A stretch of DNA of 64,000 bases, taken from assembly GCF_050699935.1 (NCBI RefSeq), contig NZ_JBOHGB010000024.1, positions 1 through 64,000 on the forward strand, read 5' to 3'. Of this stretch, positions 8,362 to 16,676 are shown one piece after another; the stretch's first letter is position 1; every line of letters begins with the position of its first letter. The notes beneath the pieces are model-generated. The model had not been told where the DNA came from. It searched no databases and worked only from the letters and a program-made list of their open reading frames with translations. The stretch is from Actinophytocola sp050699935 (GTDB taxonomy: Bacteria > Actinomycetota > Actinomycetes > Mycobacteriales > Pseudonocardiaceae). The position numbers were made by a program, and so were the translations under genes.

Positions 8362-9426
8362 ATGGCCCGCTCCCCCGTGCGGATCACGTTCGCCTGCGGC
8401 GACTACGACCGGGTCCGCCCGCTGCGCGACGGCCGGGTCGTGCCCGCCGGCGTGGTCCTCGAGCACACCGTCATGCCCTCGCACCGCATCTTCCACGAGC
8501 AGGTCCGGTTCCGCCGCTGGGACGTCTCGGAGATGTCGCTCGGCAGCTACCTGACGCTCGCCGCACGCGCCGGCCATCCCGGCGAGAACCCGTTCGTCGC
8601 GATCCCGGTGTTCACCTCGCGCTACTTCCGGCACGGTTTCATCTGGACGAACACCGCGAGCGGGATCGAGTGGCCGGAGGACCTGAAGGGCCGGCGGATC
8701 GGCGTGCCCGACTACCACATGACCGCGGCGATCTGGATGCGCGGCATGCTCTCCGACGACCACGGCGTCCGCGCGCAGGACGTCCACTGGCTCACGGGCG
8801 GGCTGAACACGCCGGGCGGCACCGAACGGATCCGGCTCGACGTACCCGGGATCCGCCCCGGTATCCATATCGAGCCCGTGCCGGAGGACCGCACGCTCGA
8901 CGAGATGCTGGCGTCCGGCGAGATCGACGCGCTCATGGCGGCGCTGCCCCCGCGCTCCTTCGAGCGCGGCGACCCGCGGGTCCGGCGCCTGTTCGCCGAC
9001 CACGTGTCTGCCGAGCGCGACTACTACCTACGCCGGGGCAACTTCCCGATCATGCACTGCGTAGCGCTGCGGCGTGAGGTGCACGAGGCGTACCCGTGGC
9101 TCGCCAGGTCGCTCCTCGACGCGTTCGGCGAGGCGAAGGACCTGTGCCTGCGCGAGCTCGAGGCCCCCGGCGCGCTGCCCGTCACGCTCCCCTGGCTCAC
9201 CGACTTCCTCGCGGAGGTTCGCGCCGTGCTCGGCGAGGACTTCTGGCCCTACGGCGTCGAGCCGAACCGGCACGACCTGGCGACACTGATCCGCTACGGC
9301 GAGGAGCAGGGCCTGCTGGCCCGTCCGCTCTCCGTCGACGAGCTGTTCGCACCGTCCACCCTGTCCGGAAGCACCGTGTCCGGAAGCGCTGTGTCCGGAA
9401 GCCCTGTGTCAGGAGGTACCACGTGA
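8362..9426 (+). CDS. 4,5-dihydroxyphthalate decarboxylase-like / periplasmic-binding-fold protein
   Basis: This 354-residue protein resembles the family annotated as 4,5-dihydroxyphthalate decarboxylase, which shares the type 2 periplasmic-binding fold with NMT1 proteins. Landmarks are FACGDYDRVRPLRDGRVVP at the N-terminus, DVSEMSLGSYL (about 53-63), LKGRRIGVPDYHMTAAIWMR (about 112-131) and HWLTGGLNTPG. There is no signal peptide, so it acts in the cytoplasm. It may be an enzyme or a ligand-binding protein. The C-terminus ends in four pentapeptide repeats (consensus TVSGS, residues about 333-352). The stop overlaps the GTG start of the next gene (GTGA). Ribosome site GAGAGGCGG precedes the ATG. 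Confidence 0.85.
   Translation: MARSPVRITFACGDYDRVRPLRDGRVVPAGVVLEHTVMPSHRIFHEQVRFRRWDVSEMSLGSYLTLAARAGHPGENPFVAIPVFTSRYFRHGFIWTNTASGIEWPEDLKGRRIGVPDYHMTAAIWMRGMLSDDHGVRAQDVHWLTGGLNTPGGTERIRLDVPGIRPGIHIEPVPEDRTLDEMLASGEIDALMAALPPRSFERGDPRVRRLFADHVSAERDYYLRRGNFPIMHCVALRREVHEAYPWLARSLLDAFGEAKDLCLRELEAPGALPVTLPWLTDFLAEVRAVLGEDFWPYGVEPNRHDLATLIRYGEEQGLLARPLSVDELFAPSTLSGSTVSGSAVSGSPVSGGTT
9358..9417 (+). repeat. Four 15-bp tandem repeats with an embedded ribosome site
   Basis: Four units of 15 bp (9358-9372, 9373-9387, 9388-9402, 9403-9417) share CTGTGTCCGGAAGC-like sequence and encode TLSGS-TVSGS-AVSGS-PVSGG. The last unit is altered to TCAGGAGGT, which supplies a near-perfect Shine-Dalgarno (AGGAGGT, 9411-9417) five bases before the GTG start of the next gene. 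Confidence 0.85.
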
Positions 9427-11192
9427 GCTACGCCGGAAGGCTGCGCGACGGCCGCGGACCGCGACGTTTCGGTTCGGACGTGATCGTCGACGCGATGCGG
9501 GCGCACGGTTTGCGCTACCTCACGATGAACCCCGGTTCCTCGTTCCGCGCGATCCACGACTCGATCGTGAACTACGGCGCCAACGACCCGCGGATGATCG
9601 TGTGCACGCACGAGAAGATCGCGGTCGGCATCGCGCACGGCTACGCGAAGGTGACCGGCGAGCCGGCGGGCTGCATCGTGCACGACACCGTGGGGCTGCT
9701 GCACGCCACGCTCGGGATCTACTACGCCTATGTGGACCGGGTGCCGGTGATGCTCTTCGGCGGAGCCGGGCCGATGGCCTACGAGCGGCGCCGGCCCAGC
9801 ATCGACTGGCTGCACGTGTCCAACGTGCAGGGCAACCTGGTCCGCGACTTCACGAAGTGGGACGACCAACCGGCCACCGTCGGGTCGGTGCACGAGTCGG
9901 TCGCCCGCGGCTACCGGGTGGCGGTCAGCGAGCCGCAGGGGCCGGTGTACCTCGCGTTCGACACCACGGTCCAGGAGGATCCGCTCACGGCGGACATCGA
10001 ACCGCCCGCCATCACGGCGAACCCGATCCCGTCGCGGCTCGGCGCCGACCCCGCCGCCCTCGCCGAGCTCGCCGAGCTGCTCGTGACCGCCGAGCGGCCG
10101 GTGCTCGTCCCCGGCTACGCCGGCCGTTCCCCGGACGCGATGGGGCAGCTGGTCGAGCTGGCCGAGTCGCTGGGGGCAGGAGTGATCGACACGCACATCA
10201 GGCTGAACTTCCCCAGCCACCACCCGCTGAACGCCACCGGCACCACCGCGCTCGAGGACGCCGACGCCGTGGTGTTCCTGGACGTGAAGGACTACGGCAA
10301 GCCCACGACGACGCTCAACAAGACCGACCGGACCTTCCAGTCCCGCATCGCGCCGGACGCGAAGGTCGCCGACCTCGGGCTGGGCCACGTCAGCACGTCG
10401 AGCTGGTCGCACGACTTCATGGGCATGCACCGGCTCGACCTGCAGGTCACCGCGGACACCACGGTGGCGCTCCCGCAGCTGATCGAGCTGTGCCGCGAGC
10501 GCGAGGCGGCCCACCCGGCCCGCCGGGACGCACGGGCCCGCTGGCGGATCGCGCTCGGCGACATGCACCACCGCACCCGCGAGGCGTGGTGGGCGCAGGC
10601 CCGGCAGCGCTGGGACGACTCCCCCGTGACCTCCGCCCGCCTGGCGTGCGCGGTCTGGAACGTGGTGCGCGAGCACGACTGGGTGCTCAGCGCCGGCACG
10701 GCCAAGGACTGGGCGCTGCGGCTGTGGGACTTCGACCGCCCGTACCGGCACCCGGGCATCAGCCTCGGCACGGCCACCCAGTTCGGCATCTCGCTCGGCG
10801 TCGCCTTGGCGCACAAGGGATCCGGCCGGCTGGTGGTGGACCTGCAGCCGGACGGCGACCTCATGTACGACCTCGGTGCCCTGTGGGAGGCGGCCTACCA
10901 CGAGATCCCGCTGCTCGTCGTCATGGTCAACAACCGCGGCTACGTCGGCGACTGGGACCACCAGGAGCGGCTCGCGCAGGTGCGCGGAACCCCTGGGGAG
11001 AACGCGTTCTTCGGCATGGAGATCGACCACCCCGCCCCGGACTTCGCGGCCGTCGCGCGCTCGTTCGGTTGGCACGCCGAGGGTCCGGTGGACAACCCGG
11101 CGCTCGTCGAGGACGCGGTCCGGCGCGCCGCACGGACGGTGCTCGACGAGGGCCGCCCGGCTCTGGTCGACGTGGTGTGCGGCCATGAGTGA
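9423..11192 (+). CDS. Thiamine diphosphate-dependent enzyme (acetolactate synthase / benzoylformate decarboxylase family)
   Basis: This 589-residue protein has the three-domain layout of ThDP-dependent decarboxylases and synthases. The N-terminal pyrimidine-binding domain includes the catalytic glutamate in CTHEKIAVGIAHGYA (about residues 61-75). The C-terminal pyrophosphate domain has the metal motif PDGDLMYDLGALWEAAYHE followed by VMVNNRGY (Asp and Asn ligands). The start is GTG at 9423, with a strong Shine-Dalgarno AGGAGGT embedded in the end of the preceding gene and a four-base GTGA overlap. As last gene of the plus arm it probably processes a 2-oxo acid or a similar intermediate of the UbiD pathway (inference). 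Confidence 0.88.
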   Translation: MSYAGRLRDGRGPRRFGSDVIVDAMRAHGLRYLTMNPGSSFRAIHDSIVNYGANDPRMIVCTHEKIAVGIAHGYAKVTGEPAGCIVHDTVGLLHATLGIYYAYVDRVPVMLFGGAGPMAYERRRPSIDWLHVSNVQGNLVRDFTKWDDQPATVGSVHESVARGYRVAVSEPQGPVYLAFDTTVQEDPLTADIEPPAITANPIPSRLGADPAALAELAELLVTAERPVLVPGYAGRSPDAMGQLVELAESLGAGVIDTHIRLNFPSHHPLNATGTTALEDADAVVFLDVKDYGKPTTTLNKTDRTFQSRIAPDAKVADLGLGHVSTSSWSHDFMGMHRLDLQVTADTTVALPQLIELCREREAAHPARRDARARWRIALGDMHHRTREAWWAQARQRWDDSPVTSARLACAVWNVVREHDWVLSAGTAKDWALRLWDFDRPYRHPGISLGTATQFGISLGVALAHKGSGRLVVDLQPDGDLMYDLGALWEAAYHEIPLLVVMVNNRGYVGDWDHQERLAQVRGTPGENAFFGMEIDHPAPDFAAVARSFGWHAEGPVDNPALVEDAVRRAARTVLDEGRPALVDVVCGHE

Positions 11193-11216
11193 GCCCGGCA
11201 CGCGGTGGTCTCGCGG

Positions 11217-11720
11217 CTAAGTGGTCCGCCGCCACCGGATGGCGCCGCGCGGCTTGTACACGGCCAGCACGGTGGCGGCGAGCAGGACGAGCAGCGCCAG
11301 CGTGGCGTGCAGGAGCGGCGACGCGGATCGGACGTCGGCGAGGTCGGTGTCCGGGTCCGCCGCCGCGGCCGCCAGCGCGTCGAAGGTCGCCAGGTAGCGC
11401 AGCAGGAGGAGCGTCGCGATCACCGTGATCACGAGCTTGAACAGCACCCAGTAGTGCCGGACCAGCCCCCACCTGGAGCCGAGGGACTGCACGATCCCGA
11501 TCACGAGTGAGGCCACGGCGAGCGGCATCAGCACGTAGCGGCCGGCGGGCGCCATCACCAGGTACACACCGCGCACGGTCCCGTCGTCCGCGCTCGTCAG
11601 GCCGACCACGGCGAGCCCGAGGAACGCGAGCACCGCGCCGAGCCAGCCGACCGACGTCGTGACGTGCACGACCAGGAGGAACCGGCGCAGTCGTGGCCCC
11701 TGTGTCATCACAGGTGTCAT
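11217..11720 (-). CDS. Small integral membrane protein, DUF2269-like
   Basis: This 167-residue protein has four strongly hydrophobic segments (about 12-40, 52-72, 85-107 and 135-152) and little else; FLLVVHVTTSVGWLGAVLAF near the start resembles DUF2269-type membrane proteins. Its role is not known. It ends 25 bp from the convergent ThDP gene. Its ATG overlaps the stop of the small upstream membrane gene by four bases, so the two form a two-gene unit. A TetR gene lies divergently upstream and may control the pair. Confidence 0.75.
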   Translation of the reverse strand: MTPVMTQGPRLRRFLLVVHVTTSVGWLGAVLAFLGLAVVGLTSADDGTVRGVYLVMAPAGRYVLMPLAVASLVIGIVQSLGSRWGLVRHYWVLFKLVITVIATLLLLRYLATFDALAAAAADPDTDLADVRSASPLLHATLALLVLLAATVLAVYKPRGAIRWRRTT

Positions 11721-11872
11721 CCCAGGTCGACCGACTGCTCTACGTCCGGCGCGTGCCGGCCGGGACCGTGCTCCCCGCCGAAGAGCAGCGCCACCACGGC
11801 CAGCACCGCGAGCGCGGCCACCACGATCCCGGTCACCTTCACCCAGCGGGGCGCATGCCCGTCCTCGGTCAT
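11717..11872 (-). CDS. Small single-span membrane protein
   Basis: A 51-residue frame begins MTEDGHAPRWVKVTG and has one transmembrane helix (VVAALAVLAVVALLF, about residues 17-31), ending in a charged tail. Its stop overlaps the ATG of the membrane gene at 11217-11720 (ATGA), which supports real, coupled translation. An ATG fifteen codons upstream at about 11902 is an alternative start. The protein is not recognised; a partner or regulator role for the adjacent membrane protein is only a guess. Confidence 0.6.
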   Translation of the reverse strand: MTEDGHAPRWVKVTGIVVAALAVLAVVALLFGGEHGPGRHAPDVEQSVDLG

Positions 11873-11934
11873 GCCGCGCACTTTATCGAGACACTCTGTC
11901 ATTGACAAGACGTACTGTATTCGTCCACAACCAC

Positions 11935-12528
11935 ATGTACGCTCGGCCGGTGCCCAGGTTGTGGAACAACACGATCGACGCCCACCGGCGTGCGGTTCGC
12001 GACGCCGCGCTCGACGCCACCGGGGCACTGGTCGCCGAGCACGGCCTCCGCGCGGTGACGATGTCCCGGGTGGCCGAGCACACCGGCATCGGCCGCGCCA
12101 CGCTGTACAAGTACTTCCCCGACTCCGAAGCGATCCTCGTCGCCTGGCACGAGCGGCAGGTCACCCGCAACCTGGATCTCCTCGCGGAGGTACGGGATCG
12201 GGCCGCCGATCCACGCGAGGGTCTCGAGGCCGTCCTGACCACCTACGCCCGCCACCTGCACCGCATCCGCGCGCACCACGGGTCCGAGCTCGCGGCGATG
12301 CTGCACCGGCACGATCACGTCGGGCACGCGTCGAAGCTCCTCCACGACCTGGTCCGCGACCTGCTCGCCGAAGGTGCCCGCCGGGACGACGTCCGCGACG
12401 ACGTCTCGCCCGGTGAGCTGACGAACTTCTGCCTGCACGCGTTGACCGGCGCGACCGCGGCGACCTCGCTGAAGGCCGTGGACCGCCTCGTCGCCGTCAC
12501 CATGTCGGCGCTGCTCGCGTCGCGGTGA
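11935..12528 (+). CDS. TetR-family transcriptional regulator
   Basis: This 197-residue regulator has an N-terminal helix-turn-helix (about residues 17-62, with VTMSRVAEHTGIGRATLYKYFPDSEAI split across the recognition helix) and a variable ligand-binding C-terminal half. The start is uncertain: ATG at 11935 or GTG at 11950, neither with a clear ribosome site. It is divergent from the two small membrane protein genes, 62 bp away, so regulation of that pair is the simplest reading. A TTGACA hexamer at 11902-11907 may be part of its promoter. Confidence 0.9.
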   Translation: MYARPVPRLWNNTIDAHRRAVRDAALDATGALVAEHGLRAVTMSRVAEHTGIGRATLYKYFPDSEAILVAWHERQVTRNLDLLAEVRDRAADPREGLEAVLTTYARHLHRIRAHHGSELAAMLHRHDHVGHASKLLHDLVRDLLAEGARRDDVRDDVSPGELTNFCLHALTGATAATSLKAVDRLVAVTMSALLASR

Positions 12529-12571
12529 CGGCCGGTTCCGGTGTCCGACCGCCACGCCGGTCGTGGCCGTC
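12527..12571. terminator. GC-rich hairpin after the TetR gene
   Basis: GACGGCC (12527-12533) pairs with GGCCGTC (12565-12571), with further CCGG/CCGG pairing inside. It begins at the TetR stop codon. A short T-run follows only after about eight bases, so it is a candidate rather than a classic intrinsic terminator. Confidence 0.45.
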
Positions 12572-12673
12572 GAGGGCGCTCTTTTGGGCTATGGACCGGT
12601 TCGCCGGGCGGGAGTAGCTTCCGGCGGGGTCCGCTCTGCCAGCCACATTTCGTTGATCACGAGGTGAAATGGC

Positions 12674-14395
12674 ATGAAGATGAGTCGGCTGTGGGCGGCG
12701 GGAGCCGTCCTCATTCTGGCCGGGGCCGTGGTGACCCTGGCCGGCACGACATCTCAGGCGGCGCCATCGGGCCGGTTCGGCTACGAGCCGGGGCCCGGGC
12801 GCCCGCAACTCTCCGGGGTCGCCGACCGCGACCTCATGTCGGCCGAGCGAGGCGTGACGGCCGATCGGAACGCCCGGGTCACCGCCCGGGTCGCGTCCGA
12901 CGACATCCAGGCGAACGGCGACAACAAGGCGAACCCGAGCGACCAGTTCGGCAGCGGCGCGGGGCTCCCGGCGAACGAGACCGCCATCGCGATCAACCCG
13001 ACCGACCCGAACAACGTGATCGCCGGGTCGAACGACTACGAGCCCGGGGTCGACTCGACGATGGGCGTCTACGTGTCGTTCGACGGCGGCCGGACCTGGC
13101 CGCACAGCGGGCACGCCCGGCAGGTCGTCACGCCGGACCGGATCATGTACGGCACCGGCGACCCGGTGCTCGCGTTCGACCGGGCCGGGGTGGCCTACGC
13201 GTCGTTCATCGCGTTCGGGCGCGCCAACTGCGACTCCTACATCGCGGTGAGCCGCTCCACCGACGGCGGCGTGACGTGGACGGTTCCGTCGGACGACGTG
13301 GCGCCGGGCACCGAGACGACCCCGGGCGACGGGATCGTCGTGCACAACGGCGGCCCGGAGGACTGCCGCATCTTCCACGACAAGGAATGGATGACCACCG
13401 GGCCGCGGCCGCCGGGAGTGCCGCTGGTACCCGGGACGGATCAGGGTTTCGTGAGCCCGGACCGCCTCTACGTCACCTGGACCAGGTTCGACTTCGACGA
13501 GGGCGGCACCGGGTTCGTCGAGTCGCCGATCGTGGTCGCGTACTCCGACGACCAGGGCCGGCACTGGTCGGAGCCGGTCGAGGTCTCCGGCTCGGCGCCG
13601 CGCTGCGCGTTCCAGACCGGCGACCCGGACGGGGCGTGCGACGAGGACCAGTTCTCGGTGCCCGTGGTCGACCCGCGCACCGGCCGGCTGTACGTGGCGT
13701 TCCAGAACTTCAACGTGAACAGCACGGAGCGAAGCCAGTACCTCCTCGCGCGGTCGACCGACGGCGGCGCGACCTGGGACCGGCCCCGGTTCGTCACCGA
13801 CGTGTTCGACGGCGCCGACAAGTACCCGATCTGTGAAGGGAGCCAGACCCTCGACCTGATGTGCGCGAGGACCAACGCCGCCGGCAACATCGACCTCGAC
13901 CCCCGGACCGGGCGGCTCTACCTCACCTTCGCGGACAACCGCAACGGCACCGCGGCCGACACCAACACCGACGTACTGGTCACCACGTCGACCAACGCGG
14001 GGCGCAGTTGGAGCAGACCGCGCAACCTCACCGAGGGATCCGTGGACGATCAGTGGTTCCCGTGGCTGTCGGTGGCCCCGGACGGCGTCGTCGCGGTGAC
14101 CTACTTCGACCGGCGCTACAGCGGGCCGAAGCTGATCGACACCTCCCTGTCGGTGTCGACCGACCACGCCGCGAGCTTCACCACGCGACGGGTCTCCGAG
14201 CAGGCATGGAACCCCGACCTGGCGTTCCGGCTCGGCGTGTTCATCGGTGACTACAACGGACTCGACACCCGCAGGGGAATCGCCATCCCGTGCTGGACCG
14301 ACGCCCGCTTCGCCGAACCCAACACACCCGGCAACAACCCACCCAACCAACAGTCCGACGTCATGGTCGACGTCGAGAGGATCCCCATTCGCTGA
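12674..14395 (+). CDS. Secreted BNR/Asp-box (sialidase-like) beta-propeller protein
   Basis: This 573-residue exported protein starts with a Sec signal peptide (MKMSRLWAAG then a hydrophobic core to about residue 24, cleavage near SQAAPSG). The mature part contains repeated Asp-box motifs of the S-x-D-x-G-x-x-W type: SFDGGRTW (135-142), STDGGVTW (195-202), SDDQGRHW, STDGGATW and STNAGRSW. This is the signature of six-bladed sialidase/exo-glycosidase-like propellers. The catalytic Arg triad and Asp/Tyr/Glu set of true sialidases cannot be assigned by eye, so glycosidase activity is unproven. AGGTGAAATGGC precedes the start. It stands alone between two hairpins. Confidence 0.85.
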   Translation: MKMSRLWAAGAVLILAGAVVTLAGTTSQAAPSGRFGYEPGPGRPQLSGVADRDLMSAERGVTADRNARVTARVASDDIQANGDNKANPSDQFGSGAGLPANETAIAINPTDPNNVIAGSNDYEPGVDSTMGVYVSFDGGRTWPHSGHARQVVTPDRIMYGTGDPVLAFDRAGVAYASFIAFGRANCDSYIAVSRSTDGGVTWTVPSDDVAPGTETTPGDGIVVHNGGPEDCRIFHDKEWMTTGPRPPGVPLVPGTDQGFVSPDRLYVTWTRFDFDEGGTGFVESPIVVAYSDDQGRHWSEPVEVSGSAPRCAFQTGDPDGACDEDQFSVPVVDPRTGRLYVAFQNFNVNSTERSQYLLARSTDGGATWDRPRFVTDVFDGADKYPICEGSQTLDLMCARTNAAGNIDLDPRTGRLYLTFADNRNGTAADTNTDVLVTTSTNAGRSWSRPRNLTEGSVDDQWFPWLSVAPDGVVAVTYFDRRYSGPKLIDTSLSVSTDHAASFTTRRVSEQAWNPDLAFRLGVFIGDYNGLDTRRGIAIPCWTDARFAEPNTPGNNPPNQQSDVMVDVERIPIR

Positions 14396-14405
14396 CCGAC
14401 GACGA

Positions 14406-14438
14406 GCCGGTGGGCCGTCGCCACGGCGGCCCACCGGC
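14406..14438. terminator. Strong hairpin terminator after the BNR protein gene
   Basis: A perfect 11-bp stem, GCCGGTGGGCC (14406-14416) with GGCCCACCGGC (14428-14438), lies 11 bp after the stop of the BNR gene. There is no T-tract, as is common for actinobacterial terminators. Confidence 0.75.
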
Positions 14439-14492
14439 CACCTTGGCCAAACCTCGTGCGTCGCGTCGAGCGAGCGGGTAGAAACGTTCGCC

Positions 14493-14882
14493 GTGCGCGC
14501 GATCGTGTGGCTGGACGAATGGCAGCAAACCTGCTGCGGCGACCCCTTCGAGGTCGGCTCGGTCGTGACCTGGTCGCTCAAACCGCCGAACACCGAAGGG
14601 CTGCGCGCCATCCTCGGACCGGACGAGGCGCAGGCCGTCACACACCACGAAGAGCACCATGACGCCGAGGAGACGCCCCGCGTGACCGGGTCGGTCCGGT
14701 CGGTCCGCGTCGTCCGCTGCCACTCCGCCCCGAAGCCGGGCGAAGACCCCTGGACGCACTACCCGGTCGCGGAATCCACGGTGATCGAACCCGTCCAGGC
14801 CGTGGCGGGGTACCAGCCGGACCGCGACGGCCTCTCCCTCGTCGGCTACCTCGTCGAACTGAACGTCGACGAGCCGAGCTGA
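14493..14882 (+). CDS. Conserved hypothetical protein, DUF6578-like
   Basis: A 129-residue protein starts with GTG at 14493 (VRAIVWLDEWQQTCCGDPFE). The WQxxCCGxPF-VGxxVxW pattern recalls the DUF6578 family of actinobacteria, whose function is unknown. It has no signal peptide, no membrane helix, and a His/Glu-rich middle (HHEEHHDAEE, about 56-65). The start is chosen because family-like sequence begins right there; the frame is open upstream through the terminator region. It is flanked by a terminator and by the convergent MerR gene. Confidence 0.65.
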   Translation: MRAIVWLDEWQQTCCGDPFEVGSVVTWSLKPPNTEGLRAILGPDEAQAVTHHEEHHDAEETPRVTGSVRSVRVVRCHSAPKPGEDPWTHYPVAESTVIEPVQAVAGYQPDRDGLSLVGYLVELNVDEPS

Positions 14883-14910
14883 GGCCCGAGCGGTGTCGGG
14901 TCGGTGAGAG

Positions 14911-15339
14911 TCAGTGGGAGTGGGCCCGCTCCAGGGACGCGCCGCCGAGGCGTGCCGCCACCACGGCGTCGAAGTTGGGGCAGGTGAAGATGTCCTCGTG
15001 CGGACACGCCAGGGCGTGGGCGATGGCGGTGCGCGCCGCCTGGGCCCGGGCGATCCGCCGGTCGAGCTCGGTGAGCTTGCGTTCGTGCCGCTCCCGCCAA
15101 CCGTCGTCGGCCGACGAGTGGGCCGCTAGGAGCGCCTTGACCTCGCGCAGGGTGAAGCCGACGTCTCGCATCAGCAGGATGACGCCGACCAGCCCGATGG
15201 CCGACGGCGGGTAGCGCCGTTGACCCGAGACCCGGGCGGGCGCCGGCAGCAGGCCGATGTTCTCCCAGTAGCGCAGGGCGGACGTGGCGACTCCGGTGCG
15301 ATGTGCCAGCTCGCCGATGGTCAACTGCTGTTCGGACAT
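14911..15339 (-). CDS. MerR-family transcriptional regulator
   Basis: This 142-residue regulator has the typical N-terminal winged helix of MerR proteins (LTIGELAHRTGVATSALRYW, residues 6-25, then ENIGLLPAPARVSGQRRY), followed by a dimerisation helix (about 78-110). Two cysteines lie near the C-terminus (CPHEDIFTCPNF), reminiscent of metal- or redox-responsive members, although the spacing does not match SoxR. It is divergent from a methyltransferase gene, with 39 bp and a dyad between the starts, so it probably controls both genes. Confidence 0.92.
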   Translation of the reverse strand: MSEQQLTIGELAHRTGVATSALRYWENIGLLPAPARVSGQRRYPPSAIGLVGVILLMRDVGFTLREVKALLAAHSSADDGWRERHERKLTELDRRIARAQAARTAIAHALACPHEDIFTCPNFDAVVAARLGGASLERAHSH

Positions 15340-15344
15340 CTTGA

Positions 15345-15362
15345 CTTCGAGCGTACTTGAAG
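15345..15362. promoter_or_regulatory. Dyad between MerR and methyltransferase genes, candidate MerR operator
   Basis: CTTCGAG (15345-15351) and CTTGAAG (15356-15362) form an inverted repeat with one mismatch and a 4-bp spacer. It lies between the divergent start codons at 15339 and 15379, the usual place for a MerR-type operator. Confidence 0.5.
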
Positions 15363-15378
15363 CCGTTGACTGGCGATC

Positions 15379-16023
15379 GTGACGACGACAGGAACCGGCC
15401 TCAAGCGGCGGGCGATCGGCGGGTTGGTGCGGCAGTTCGGTCATCCCCGAGGCGTCGCCGGACGGATGGCCGGTTGGGTCATGGCCCATCGCCGGTCCAA
15501 CCGGGAGCGCAACGGCTGGGTGGTGTCGCTGCTCGACGTGCGGCCCGCGGACCGGGTGCTGGAGATCGGTTTCGGCCCCGGCCTGGCGATCGCCGGGCTC
15601 GCCGACCGCGTCACCCGAGGCCGCGTCTACGGCATCGACCGGTCGGCGGTCATGGTCCGCCAGGCGAGCCGGCGCAACCGGGCCGCGATCCGCGCCGGCC
15701 GCGTCGAGCTGATTCAGTCCACAGTGGACGACCTGCCACGCTTCGGCGAGCCGCTCGACGCCATCCTCGCGGTCAACTCCGTGGGGTTCTGGGCCGATCC
15801 GGTGGCACGGCTCCACGAGCTGCGGCGCCTGCTGCGGCCCGGCGGGCGCATCGCGCTCGCGTCCCAACCCCGCTGCCCCGGCGCGACCCGGGACACCACC
15901 GCCCGGGCCGCCCTGGAACTGCACGACCTGCTCACCCGGGCGGGTTTCACCAGGACCCGCGTCGAGACCCTCGGCCTCGACCCACCGGTCGCCTGCGTCC
16001 TGGCCACCTACGAGCCGGACTGA
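15379..16023 (+). CDS. Class I SAM-dependent methyltransferase
   Basis: This 214-residue protein has a Rossmann methyltransferase fold. Motif I is VLEIGFGPGLAIAGLAD (about residues 55-71), followed by an acidic residue in GIDRSAVMV (about 80-88) and LDAILAVNSVGFW (motif IV region). The start is GTG at 15379. The substrate is unknown; such small methyltransferases paired with MerR regulators often act on small molecules. No downstream gene appears to be co-transcribed. Confidence 0.85.
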   Translation: MTTTGTGLKRRAIGGLVRQFGHPRGVAGRMAGWVMAHRRSNRERNGWVVSLLDVRPADRVLEIGFGPGLAIAGLADRVTRGRVYGIDRSAVMVRQASRRNRAAIRAGRVELIQSTVDDLPRFGEPLDAILAVNSVGFWADPVARLHELRRLLRPGGRIALASQPRCPGATRDTTARAALELHDLLTRAGFTRTRVETLGLDPPVACVLATYEPD

Positions 16024-16030
16024 CCGGCCC

Positions 16031-16300
16031 TCAGGCACGGAGGTCGACCCACACGACCACCCGCCTGGCCGTGGGATGACCGACCTCCTCGAAGCCGGCG
16101 TCGGTGAAGACGTCGGTGAAGACCCTGGCGGGCACCGACGTGCGGCTCGCCCCAGGTGATCTCCTTGCCGGGCTGGGTGATCATCGGGTACGCCTCGAGC
16201 ACGCGGGCGGTACGCGGCTTGGGACACGCCGTTCGCGGCTCGACCGCGACCCACCCCGCCGGCGACCTTGCGGGACAGGCAACGGCCGGGCCGTCGTGGT
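16031..16300 (-). pseudogene. Decayed GNAT N-acetyltransferase
   Basis: Reading minus, one frame gives PAGWVAVEPRTAC...RVLEAYPMITQPGKEITWGE and HVGARQ, and the next frame continues VFTDAGFEEVGHPTARR to a stop at 16031-16033. Intact actinobacterial GNAT proteins of this type have about 60 residues between these two parts (including the acetyl-CoA site), which are missing here. One extra base near 16133 causes the frame change, and GTCTTCACCGAC is duplicated just after it. The gene is thus a fragment with an internal deletion and a frameshift. Confidence 0.65.
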
Positions 16301-16640
16301 CCGCCACGGCCGGTGGTACCTGCTGTGCCGAACCCACCCGCGGGCGCACGCCGCGCATACCGGATCGACCGGGCCCGGAGCGTCGAGGTGCTCGACGACC
16401 CGATCGACCCGCCCGCCGACCTGCGCCATGCGTCCCCCGCGCCATCGGCCGGCTCGAACCGCTCGACGCGCGGACCTGCCGCCTGGTCGGCAGTACCAGC
16501 AACCCGGGCTGGTACGCCGAGCGGCTCGCGACGGTCCCGGCGCCGTTCCGGATCGTGCGGTGCCCCGAGCTCCAGCACGCCGCACGCGCCCTCGGTCAGC
16601 GACTGCGGGCGGCCGCCGAGACTCCGCACCCACTGAGCCA
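16280..16640 (+). pseudogene. Decayed WYL-domain (YafY-type) transcriptional regulator
   Basis: Three plus frames together give the C-terminal part of a WYL regulator: VVRHGRWYLLCRTHPR, then RAYRIDRARSVEVLDDPID in a second frame, then RAIGRLEPLDARTCRLVGST followed by NPGWYAERLATVPAPFRIV in a third. The N-terminal helix-turn-helix is absent. It abuts the GNAT remnant head-to-head, so the stretch 16024-16676 contains only gene debris. Confidence 0.6.
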
Positions 16641-16676
16641 ACTCCGTGCTCGACCGGCGCTCGGCCTAGACGAACG

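Noticed and set aside
8225..8554. Plus-strand frame starting MTAEEPRVYQP through element copy 3
   Set aside because: It runs into the next gene in a wrong frame and does not preserve the peptide of copies 1 and 2.
16024..16676. Insertion sequence or transposase causing the broken genes
   Set aside because: No transposase-like residues, terminal inverted repeats or target duplication were seen; the fragments fit GNAT and WYL families.
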